Part shown: positions 28,260 through 35,538 of the stretch, piece by piece
Position numbering within the stretch: position 1 is the stretch's first letter
How the letters are laid out: each line of letters begins with the position of its first letter
Source: Prochlorococcus sp. AG-335-A05
GTDB taxonomy: Bacteria > Cyanobacteriota > Cyanobacteriia > PCC-6307 > Cyanobiaceae
Length of the DNA: 36,835 bases
Direction of reading: 5' to 3'
Assembly: GCA_003282425.1 (NCBI GenBank)
Contig: QBZF01000006.1
Span: 1 to 36,835 of the forward strand
Notes under the pieces: model-generated
What the model saw: only the letters and a program-made list of their open reading frames with translations
Told to the model about the DNA's origin: nothing
The model's database searches: none
Made by a program: the position numbers and the translations under genes

Positions 28260-31016
28260 ATGAATGAGTCGAATGATGAACTTACATTAAATGATTATTT
28301 GCCTTCACAGGTAGAACAAAAATGGCAAAAGCAATGGGATAGTTTAAGAGCATTTTCTCCTAATCCTAGTGATAAAGGGGACCCTTTTTGTATAGTTATT
28401 CCGCCTCCAAATGTCACGGGTTCTTTGCATATGGGCCATGCTTTTAATACTGCATTAATAGATGTGATTATTCGTTTTCAAAGACTTCTTGGTAAAAATG
28501 TTTTGTGTTTGCCTGGCACTGATCATGCTTCAATAGCCGTTCAAACTATTCTTGAAAAACAATTAAAAACTGAGGGTAAAAATAGCGAAGATATTGGTAG
28601 AGAAGAATTTTTAAAAAGAGCTTGGATTTGGAAAGAGCAAAGTGGGGGTAAAATAATATCCCAATTAAAGAGGATTGGTTATTCCGTAGACTGGGAAAGG
28701 GAACGATTTACTTTAGATGAAAAATTGAATGAAGCAGTTGTTGAAGCATTTAATATTTTGCATGAGAAAAAACTGATTTACAGAGGTGAATATTTAGTTA
28801 ATTGGTGTCCAGCATCTCAGTCAGCAGTTAGTGATCTTGAAGTTGAAATGCAGGAGGTTAATGGATACTTATGGCATTTTAAATATCCACTAATTTCTGA
28901 TCAGGGTCAAATCTTAGATGAATTTTTAGAGGTCGCAACAACTCGACCTGAAACCTTATTGGGAGATACCGCTTTAGCTGTAAATCCTAATGATGAAAGA
29001 TATCAAAAATATATTGATAAAAAAGTGAAAGTGCCTTTTGTTGATAGAGAAATACCTATTATTTCTGACATACATGTTGATAAGGATTTTGGTACGGGTT
29101 GTGTAAAGGTTACCCCAGCCCATGATCCTAATGATTTTGCTATAGGCAAAAGAAATAATTTAAAGCAAATCAATATAATGAATAAAGATGGAACTCTTAA
29201 CATTAATGCAGGAAAGTTTCAGGATTTAGATAGATTTGATGCTAGAAAACAAATCATAAAGGAATTAGATACTTTAGGTTTGTTAACTAAAATAGAAAAC
29301 TATAAAAATACGGTACCTTTTTCTGATAGAGGAAAAGTGCCAATTGAGCCATTATTATCAACCCAGTGGTTTTTGAAAATGGACAATATTTCTTCAAGTT
29401 GTTTAAAAGAACTTGATTCTAAAAAGCCTATCTTTATTCCTCAGCGTTGGGAGAAAGTTTATAAAGACTGGTTAGATAATATCAATGATTGGTGTATTAG
29501 TAGACAATTATGGTGGGGACATCAAATTCCTGCATGGTATGTATTAAAACAATCAGAAGACTCAATAGATCAAAATACTCCATATATTGTTGCCAGAAAT
29601 GAGAAAGAAGCATTAGACAAAGCTACTAAAGAATTTGGGTCTAATTTGCAACTTATTCGTGATAAAGATGTTTTAGATACTTGGTTTTCAAGTGGTTTAT
29701 GGCCTTTCTCTACCTTGGGGTGGCCCAGTACTAATGATGCAGATTTTAAAAAATGGTATCCAAATAGTGTTTTAGTTACTGGTTTCGATATTATTTTCTT
29801 TTGGGTAGCAAGGATGACAATGATGGGGAAAACTTTTACGAATAATATTCCATTCAAAGATGTTTATATTCATGGCTTAGTTCGAGATGAAAATAATAAA
29901 AAAATGAGTAAAAGTTCAGGTAACGGAATTGACCCTTTGCTCTTGATTGATAAATATGGTTCTGATGCTCTGCGATTTGCTTTACTTCGTGAAGTCGCTG
30001 GTGCTGGTCAAGATATAAGGCTTGATTTTGATAGGAAAGAAAATACTTCTTCAACAGTTGAAGCATCAAGGAATTTTGCAAATAAACTTTGGAATGCCAC
30101 TAAATTTGTTTTAGTAAATAAAACTTTTTCTGAAAATTGTTCTTTAAATGAGAGTGATGAAAAATATTTAGAGTTATCTGATAAGTGGATTCTATCAAAA
30201 TTAAATCAGTTGAATACAAAAGTATCTAATCTTTTAATTGAATATAAATTAGGTGAATCTGCAAAATTATTATATGAATTTGCATGGAATGACTTTTGTG
30301 ATTGGTATGTTGAATTTGCAAAACAAAAATTTAATAATAAAGAATCCCATAACAGAAAAATATCTGAAAAAATATTAATCAAAGTTCTAACTGATGTGTT
30401 GGTTATGATGCATCCCTTTATGCCACATATCACTGAAGAACTTTGGCATAAATTGCAAATCAAACCTGAACAAATTTTATTATCTCTTCAGAAATGGCCT
30501 GTATTAGAAAAAAAATATATAAATTCTCAAATAGATAAATCCTTTCAAGGGCTATTTGAAATAATTAGATTGATTAGAAATCTCAGGGTTGAGTTAGGAC
30601 TGAAGCCATCTCAACTGGTTCCTGTCTACTTAATTTCAGATAATGTTGAATTAACTAACTTTTTGAAAACTTTAATAGTTAATATTAAAACTTTTACCAA
30701 GTCATCTGAAGTTATTATTTGTAACTCTAAGGATATCGATAAAAATAATTTTGCTCAGTCTTTTTCTGGAATTATTGGTGATATAGAAATCTATTTACCC
30801 TTGAATGATTTTGTAAATCTAGAAGCTTTAAAAGATAGGCTTACTAAGGACCTGCAAAAAGTTAATTCTGATATAGAAACATTAAATAAAAGAATATCCA
30901 ACAAAAACTTTATAGACAAAGCTCCTAAAGATATTGTTGAGGAATGTTTTGCTAAGTTGAAAGAAGGAAATTTGAAATCGGAAAGAATAAATAAAAAACT
31001 TAAATTATTAAAATGA
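28260..31016 (+). CDS. valS: Valyl-tRNA synthetase
   Basis: This class I synthetase charges tRNA-Val and edits misactivated threonine. From ATG 28260 it has 918 residues. The HIGH motif appears as HMGH (57-60, within PPPNVTGSLHMGHAFN) and KMSKS as KKMSKSSGNGIDP (around residue 548). The editing (CP1) domain with TTRPETLLGDTA lies between them. The C-terminus has the helical anticodon-binding domain (HPFMPHITEELW) and a coiled coil (about the last 65 residues) typical of ValRS. The frame also offers TTG 28254, but the ATG two codons later is preferred. It sits in the same direction as a tRNA-Val gene 450 bp upstream, and a TVP38-family gene starts one base after its stop. Confidence 0.98.
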   Translation: MNESNDELTLNDYLPSQVEQKWQKQWDSLRAFSPNPSDKGDPFCIVIPPPNVTGSLHMGHAFNTALIDVIIRFQRLLGKNVLCLPGTDHASIAVQTILEKQLKTEGKNSEDIGREEFLKRAWIWKEQSGGKIISQLKRIGYSVDWERERFTLDEKLNEAVVEAFNILHEKKLIYRGEYLVNWCPASQSAVSDLEVEMQEVNGYLWHFKYPLISDQGQILDEFLEVATTRPETLLGDTALAVNPNDERYQKYIDKKVKVPFVDREIPIISDIHVDKDFGTGCVKVTPAHDPNDFAIGKRNNLKQINIMNKDGTLNINAGKFQDLDRFDARKQIIKELDTLGLLTKIENYKNTVPFSDRGKVPIEPLLSTQWFLKMDNISSSCLKELDSKKPIFIPQRWEKVYKDWLDNINDWCISRQLWWGHQIPAWYVLKQSEDSIDQNTPYIVARNEKEALDKATKEFGSNLQLIRDKDVLDTWFSSGLWPFSTLGWPSTNDADFKKWYPNSVLVTGFDIIFFWVARMTMMGKTFTNNIPFKDVYIHGLVRDENNKKMSKSSGNGIDPLLLIDKYGSDALRFALLREVAGAGQDIRLDFDRKENTSSTVEASRNFANKLWNATKFVLVNKTFSENCSLNESDEKYLELSDKWILSKLNQLNTKVSNLLIEYKLGESAKLLYEFAWNDFCDWYVEFAKQKFNNKESHNRKISEKILIKVLTDVLVMMHPFMPHITEELWHKLQIKPEQILLSLQKWPVLEKKYINSQIDKSFQGLFEIIRLIRNLRVELGLKPSQLVPVYLISDNVELTNFLKTLIVNIKTFTKSSEVIICNSKDIDKNNFAQSFSGIIGDIEIYLPLNDFVNLEALKDRLTKDLQKVNSDIETLNKRISNKNFIDKAPKDIVEECFAKLKEGNLKSERINKKLKLLK

Positions 31017-31017
31017 T

Positions 31018-31629
31018 ATGACTCCTTTTTTTGAAAATATCTATGAATTGGTCTATTTCTTCAATACAAACATTGGGATTTTTGCTTTTATACTTTTATA
31101 TATTTTAATTGTTTTATTAATTCTGCCTGCCTCTTGGTTATCTTTATTTTCTGGTTTTTTATATGGTTCTTATCTTGGTTCGATAATAGTTTTTTTTGCG
31201 GCAAGTATTGGCGCTTCATTAGCATTCTTTATTTCAAAAAGTTTTTTATCAATAAAGCTTCAAAAAGTTATTAATCGTTTCCCGAGATTAAATCTTATGG
31301 AACAAGTTGTGCAGAAAGGTGGTCTCAAATTAATCCTTTTAGCGCGACTTTCTCCTCTTTTTCCTTTTAGTATTCTGAATTATTTTTATGGGTTAAATAA
31401 TGTTAAATTTAGAAACTTTGCTCTTGGTCTTTTAGGAATCATTCCTGGAATATTTCTTTATTGTTCTATAGGCAGCTTGGCAAAAAGTTTGCAGGATTTA
31501 AAAAATTTACAGCCATCAAATAATTTCTTTATAACAACTATAAGTGTGGTTTCTACTTTAATGGTTGTTTATTTTTCAGCAAAGTACGCTAAAGAATATA
31601 TTAATGACTCAAAAGAAATTAATCTCTAA
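31018..31629 (+). CDS. TVP38/TMEM64 (DedA-like VTT domain) family membrane protein
   Basis: This 203-residue membrane protein has about five hydrophobic segments. The VTT-domain core FSGFLYGSYLGS followed by AASIGASLAFFISK and then LARLSPLFPFSILNYFYG matches the TVP38/TMEM64 family. These proteins are related to DedA; some DedA and VTT proteins act as lipid scramblases or flippases, but the role of the cyanobacterial members is not established. The start codon is one base after the valS stop, so it is translated from the valS message. The last 11 bases overlap a small open frame on the other strand. Confidence 0.85.
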   Translation: MTPFFENIYELVYFFNTNIGIFAFILLYILIVLLILPASWLSLFSGFLYGSYLGSIIVFFAASIGASLAFFISKSFLSIKLQKVINRFPRLNLMEQVVQKGGLKLILLARLSPLFPFSILNYFYGLNNVKFRNFALGLLGIIPGIFLYCSIGSLAKSLQDLKNLQPSNNFFITTISVVSTLMVVYFSAKYAKEYINDSKEINL

Positions 31630-31771
31630 TATTCCAATCTCTTATAGAAGCAATAATTACAAACCAATAAAGTCTTAATTTTCCAAGCAAACTTTTATTA
31701 GATTGTAATTCTATATATTTTGCTTGACCGCAAGGGGTTTTAATATATTTGAAAAGATTTTTGTTATCCAT
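31619..31771 (-). CDS. Possible small protein, 50 residues
   Basis: An open frame from ATG 31771 to TAA at 31619 encodes 50 residues: MDNKNLFKYIKTPCGQAKYI at the N-terminus, then a basic stretch (KSLLGKLR), a short hydrophobic run (LYWFVIIASI) and the end RDWNIRD. The composition is balanced (Cys, Trp, Gly and Pro present) rather than the Lys/Asn/Ile/Phe mixture of random AT-rich frames, which is why I list it. It is on the same strand as the ligase, 127 bp beyond the ligase stop, and overlaps the end of the TVP38 gene by 11 bp. There is no clear Shine-Dalgarno and I do not recognise the family. It could be spurious. Confidence 0.42.
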   Translation of the reverse strand: MDNKNLFKYIKTPCGQAKYIELQSNKSLLGKLRLYWFVIIASIRDWNIRD

Positions 31772-31898
31772 AAAAATCGATATCTTTTGATAGTAATTTA
31801 TTAATCATTAATAGTTTATTTCATTATCTACTTGTTTAGTTTTTCTTAATTTACTGCTAGCTTAAATATTGACTTCTATCAAACGAATTCTCTTAAAA

Positions 31899-33281
31899 TT
31901 ATATTTTTTCACCTGGTTCGAAACCTCTAAAAGACTTGAATCTAGGAAACCTGAGACTGAATGTTTCAGCATCTTGAGATTGAGTTCTTGCATCAGCTCT
32001 GATTTCTACCAATTGGCCAATTAGTTTATCTCTTCCGCTCCAATATTCTTCACGTTGAGAATCACTAAATCCACTCCCGCAATTAAGACGATAATTATAT
32101 TGATCATCTTTACCTTCAACCAGGATTGCTCCAAGTCTGCCTTCGTTTCGGCCTGTCCCTTCTTCTATTGCTACAACTCTTAAGGTAACTTCTATGAATG
32201 GTTTTGCTTTTAACCAATTATGTGTTCTTTTGCATTCATACCACCCATGAGGATCTTTAATCATCACGCCTTCATATCCTCCATCTACGGCTGATTTGTT
32301 AAGTTCTACAAATCTACTTTGTCCTTCAGGAGTATCTAAATCCACATTTTCCCAGTCAAGTGTTTGGACATGTTTTAAAAGAGTTGCATTTTTTGCTACC
32401 CAATCTTTTACCAACATACTTCTAGAAGTTTGATCTTTTTCCCATAAACCTTTCTTGAAATTTTTTATTGGACATATATCAAACAAGTGTAAAACTGCAT
32501 CTTTGGATTGTTTGCCATCTTTTCTATGTACTTGCTTCATTAGGTCTTGAAAATTAGCACTCATTACTTCACCGTCTAAGACTAAATCGTAGGGGGTAGG
32601 ATGTTTCTCTAATACTTTTTCTATTTCTGTAATGATATGACCAAAGTTATTAAACTGTTTGCCGTTTCGAGAAAACATTTCTACTTTATTTTTTCTAATA
32701 ATTGTTAGGACTCTGACTCCGTCTAATTTAATCTCAATTTGTTTCTTGCCTATCATTTTCTTTTCATGGTTTGCGCTGTCATGTGCAAGGGGACATGAAA
32801 AAATAGGTATCGTATACTGTGGAAACTTTTTCGCAACTTTGTTTATTGTTTTTTCAGAAACCCCACACCGAAGATCTTTAATCAATACGCGTCTATAAAA
32901 TCCGTTCCATTGTTCTTTAGTTGCAGATTTCATAACTAAATTGATCGCATCTCTAGCGGCATGCCCAGTAAGTTCTCTTTTGATTAATTGATTTGTTAAT
33001 ACTTTAAAAATACTCCATTTACATCCTTGACTAGATGTCTCTTCTTCTTTTTCGGGTACTTGCTTTACACCAAAAGTTACTAACGGATCTAAGGCCATAG
33101 TTATTCCATCAAAAAAATCATTCAGATCATTTTTCATTGCTTCAAAGATGATTTTTTCTTTATCTAATCTTCTTGGGTGTAATTCTAATTTTTTTATAAT
33201 TTCTTCTTTTCGAAGTTGTACATGTTTCACAAGTTTTTGAACCGTTACTAATTTACTTTGGCTATTCTGTCTATCTTCCAA
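31899..33281 (-). CDS. ATP-dependent DNA ligase, T4 gp30-like
   Basis: This protein seals nicks in duplex DNA through an enzyme-AMP intermediate. All nucleotidyltransferase motifs are visible: motif I KLDGVR with the adenylated K185 (185-190), motif III LDGEVM (235-240), motif IIIa LFDIC, motif IV EGVMIK (337-342), motif V WLKAK (356-360), then an OB-fold domain ending with RFPRF. The N-terminal part has a DNA-binding helical block, RELTGHAARDAI and IKDLRCGVSEKTINKV (about 102-148), that resembles the N-terminal domain of phage T4 ligase. At 460 residues it is close to T4 ligase (487). The main bacterial ligase is the NAD-dependent LigA, so this is an additional ligase. The first start is TTG 33281, overlapping the upstream gene by 34 bp; GTG 33230 is an alternative. 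Confidence 0.92.
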   Translation of the reverse strand: MEDRQNSQSKLVTVQKLVKHVQLRKEEIIKKLELHPRRLDKEKIIFEAMKNDLNDFFDGITMALDPLVTFGVKQVPEKEEETSSQGCKWSIFKVLTNQLIKRELTGHAARDAINLVMKSATKEQWNGFYRRVLIKDLRCGVSEKTINKVAKKFPQYTIPIFSCPLAHDSANHEKKMIGKKQIEIKLDGVRVLTIIRKNKVEMFSRNGKQFNNFGHIITEIEKVLEKHPTPYDLVLDGEVMSANFQDLMKQVHRKDGKQSKDAVLHLFDICPIKNFKKGLWEKDQTSRSMLVKDWVAKNATLLKHVQTLDWENVDLDTPEGQSRFVELNKSAVDGGYEGVMIKDPHGWYECKRTHNWLKAKPFIEVTLRVVAIEEGTGRNEGRLGAILVEGKDDQYNYRLNCGSGFSDSQREEYWSGRDKLIGQLVEIRADARTQSQDAETFSLRFPRFKSFRGFEPGEKI

Positions 33282-33667
33282 TCTTTATCACTTTTTGAAA
33301 AAGTAAAATCTAAGGGAAGCTCATCTTTCTTATCCTCAGATTTTAAATTTAAAGTAATTATGATTTGATCTTCTTGAACTCTTGGTCTACCTGACTTTAG
33401 ATTTCTATACTTATTTAAATTTAAGCCAGCTAAAAATTTTAGAAAGTCTTGACGTTTTACATGTGTCTTGTAAGTTTTAGTAGTTAATCCATATGCAGCG
33501 TCTATTCTACCTGCTGCTACTTGATCAAAAAATTTCCGAACTAATGGATTAATTCCTCTGGCGCTTATAACAAGCTTAACAGCATTGAAGGTCCAAAAAG
33601 ATACAAGCACTGCTCCACCAACCAATAAAGCTTTAACACCAATATCTTTTATTAATAATGCATCCAT
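33248..33667 (-). CDS. Conserved hypothetical protein, membrane-anchored with a small alpha/beta domain
   Basis: This 139-residue protein has one N-terminal hydrophobic segment (about residues 13-35, ALLVGGAVLVSFWTF) and then a soluble domain. In that domain VRKFFDQVAAGRIDAAYGLT and FLKFLAGLNLNKY look like the helices of an NTF2-like or DUF4864-type fold, followed by three strands (QIIITLNL, LPLDFTFS, WKIDRIAKV). No catalytic residue is evident. The family resemblance is weak and function unknown. ATG 33667 is divergent from the SprT-like gene across 85 bp. The end overlaps the start of the ligase by 34 bp, so both are on one message. Confidence 0.78.
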   Translation of the reverse strand: MDALLIKDIGVKALLVGGAVLVSFWTFNAVKLVISARGINPLVRKFFDQVAAGRIDAAYGLTTKTYKTHVKRQDFLKFLAGLNLNKYRNLKSGRPRVQEDQIIITLNLKSEDKKDELPLDFTFSKSDKDWKIDRIAKVN

Positions 33668-33752
33668 TTTGTAATTAGTTTTTTTTAATTTTAAGAAAAT
33701 AAATCGTTTTTGATGACTTTTTTTGTCAAAATAATACTAAATTTAATCGATA

Positions 33753-34280
33753 ATGTCTCTAATTCCTCTTTTACCAGTATTTCATAAGTTTAATAGGCAA
33801 TTTTTTGATCAATCTTTAACAACTAATAGAGAACCTTTAGTAAAGGTTAGATGGAGCGATAATAGATTAAAGACTACTGCAGGTTTTTATAAGCGTAAAA
33901 AACTTAAAGGAGTCATTGATTCTGAAATAATTTTGTCAAAGCCAATTTTAAGTAAATTATCTTGTAATGAAATTCATAGTACTTTATGTCATGAAATGAT
34001 TCATGCATGGGTAGATAGGATTTTGCATATTAATGAGATACATGGGCCAAATTTTTTGAGTAAAATGAATGAAATTAATAAAGCAGAAAATAATTTTCAA
34101 ATAAGTATTAGACATAATTTTCCTGTTGAAAGAAAGGCATTAAAATATACTGGTAAATGTTTAAATTGTGGGGAGAAATATATGTATAGAAAAAGAATTA
34201 GAAATATTGCTTGCAAGAAATGTTGTAATTTGTTCTTCAATGGGTCCTGGAATAAAAACTGTTTAATTTTGTTTGATTGA
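33753..34280 (+). CDS. SprT-like zinc metalloprotein
   Basis: This 175-residue protein has the SprT pattern: a metalloprotease helix HEMIH at 80-84 (HExxH) with a third His in HGPNF (H98), and a zinc ribbon with C136/C139 (CLNC) and C154/C157 (CKKC). Preceding segments (NRQFFDQSL, VKVRWSDNR, IILSKPIL) match the family's N-terminal region. Eukaryotic SprT members (Spartan) digest DNA-protein crosslinks. Bacterial SprT is poorly understood, so DNA-linked proteolysis is only a suggestion. ATG 33753 follows an 85-bp divergent region shared with the ligase-side gene. A charged hypothetical follows after 85 bp. Confidence 0.86.
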   Translation: MSLIPLLPVFHKFNRQFFDQSLTTNREPLVKVRWSDNRLKTTAGFYKRKKLKGVIDSEIILSKPILSKLSCNEIHSTLCHEMIHAWVDRILHINEIHGPNFLSKMNEINKAENNFQISIRHNFPVERKALKYTGKCLNCGEKYMYRKRIRNIACKKCCNLFFNGSWNKNCLILFD

Positions 34281-34365
34281 TAATTTAAAAATGTTATTTT
34301 GTTTTTTTTAATTAGAATTTCCTATTATGTTGTTGTAACTTGATATTTAAAAACATAGATAATTT

Positions 34366-34935
34366 ATGAATTCTCGCAGACCTAGAAACTTTAGAAATAA
34401 TTTCGACAGAACAATACTTGATAAACAAGTTGATAAAATTTTTGAAACAGGCAGACAATTTGTTGATGGTGTATCAGGCTCTAGACCAGGTAAAAAAAGA
34501 AGTACTGATTTTCAAAGAATATCTCGAAGGAATGTTAAAAATGTCGGAAGATGGGTATCGGATAAAATGGATATGTTTTTTGAAGATGAAGATGATGATT
34601 GGTCTGATCAAGAAAATAATTATGAAGAGTTAAAAGATATTAAATCTTTTTCAAGAGAATCAAAATTTATTGATATTGAGAAACCATTTTCTAAGCGTCC
34701 TTTAGAGGCTTTATCTTTAAGGCAACCTAAAAGTATCCAGATGGATGAAAAAAAGAAGTTGCCTTATGAAAAATCAAATTCTTTTGATGAATGGCCAGAT
34801 TATTCAGATTTAAAAGTTGATAGATGGCAAAGATCTTCTGGAAAAAATAATGAGATTAATGTAAATCAAGATAATCCAAAAATCGTTTCAAATAATGGAA
34901 GAAGTATTCCAAGGTCTAGAAGAAGAAGAATATAG
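34366..34935 (+). CDS. Hypothetical protein, highly charged and probably disordered
   Basis: This 189-residue protein has no recognisable catalytic domain. The N-terminus is very basic (NSRRPRNFRNNF), and a conserved-looking block FETGRQFVDGVSGSRPGKKR precedes GRWVSDKMDMFFEDEDDDW. The middle is acidic and polar with several aromatic residues, and the end is Arg-rich (RSIPRSRRRRI). The alternation of basic and acidic patches suggests binding to nucleic acid or to a ribosome or membrane partner, but that is inference. ATG 34366 lies 85 bp after the SprT-like gene. Its last 48 bp overlap the end of the chorismate lyase gene on the other strand. I do not recognise a named family. Confidence 0.75.
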   Translation: MNSRRPRNFRNNFDRTILDKQVDKIFETGRQFVDGVSGSRPGKKRSTDFQRISRRNVKNVGRWVSDKMDMFFEDEDDDWSDQENNYEELKDIKSFSRESKFIDIEKPFSKRPLEALSLRQPKSIQMDEKKKLPYEKSNSFDEWPDYSDLKVDRWQRSSGKNNEINVNQDNPKIVSNNGRSIPRSRRRRI

Positions 34936-35532
34936 ATTAGAAAAATTTTGAATTCCTGATGGACCTAACCAAGTTTCTAAAAGAGGATTGAACACTTCGC
35001 GAATAATAGTTAGAGGTTTTTTATTACGAAAAAATCTGTAATTTCTTGACCAAAATGGGCCTTCAAAACAAAATTCCTTCTCTAACCAATTTGAATTAAC
35101 TATCGAAATGCTGTCTACTTCTCTAAATAATTCTGATCTATCTTGAGTTAAGTTTTTCCAGATTGGTTCTTCTTTTGCTTTTAAATTTTTACTGACCTGT
35201 TCTGAATTCCACCAACTTTCAGCCCAGGCAAGATTTTTGTCTTGATTTCTAATCCAAACTTGCCTTCTAATTAAAGGTTCTTTTAATTGATCGATTTCTC
35301 TTGGACCTTCTTTTTTAGATAGAGCATCTATCTGCATAGAAATTAATCTGATCTTTGTTTCGTGATTAGTTAAAAGCTGTAAATGTCTTGTTGGACTTCC
35401 ATCGCCTAGTAACATTAATTTCCATGCTCCAGATATTTTAGGTAAAGCATTCGCAACCAAAAAAGCAGTAGCTTTCTCTTCCCATAAAATTTTTGGTGAG
35501 TTGAAGAGTTTATTATTCAGTGCTGTTACCAA
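34888..35532 (-). CDS. Chorismate lyase-like protein (DUF98/Ycf21 family)
   Basis: The cyanobacterial enzymes of this family remove pyruvate from chorismate to give 4-hydroxybenzoate, the head group precursor of plastoquinone. The 214 residues contain LLGDGSPTRHLQLLT (41-55), LIRRQVWIR (87-95), LAWAESWWN (101-109), FEGPFWSRNYRFF and KPLTIIREVFNP, the run of blocks I associate with that family. Sequence similarity to E. coli UbiC is low, so the assignment is by family. No early ATG exists; TTG 35532, 6 bp after the mnmG stop, is the likely start, and the pair is probably one operon. The last 16 codons overlap the convergent gene and extend beyond the conserved part. Confidence 0.75.
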   Translation of the reverse strand: MVTALNNKLFNSPKILWEEKATAFLVANALPKISGAWKLMLLGDGSPTRHLQLLTNHETKIRLISMQIDALSKKEGPREIDQLKEPLIRRQVWIRNQDKNLAWAESWWNSEQVSKNLKAKEEPIWKNLTQDRSELFREVDSISIVNSNWLEKEFCFEGPFWSRNYRFFRNKKPLTIIREVFNPLLETWLGPSGIQNFSNLYSSSSRPWNTSSII

Positions 35533-35538
35533 TATCTT

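Noticed and set aside
31772-31898. Small RNA or terminator hairpin downstream of the ligase
   Set aside because: Only trivial AT inverted repeats (ATTAAT-type) are present, with no G/C-containing stem followed by a T run.
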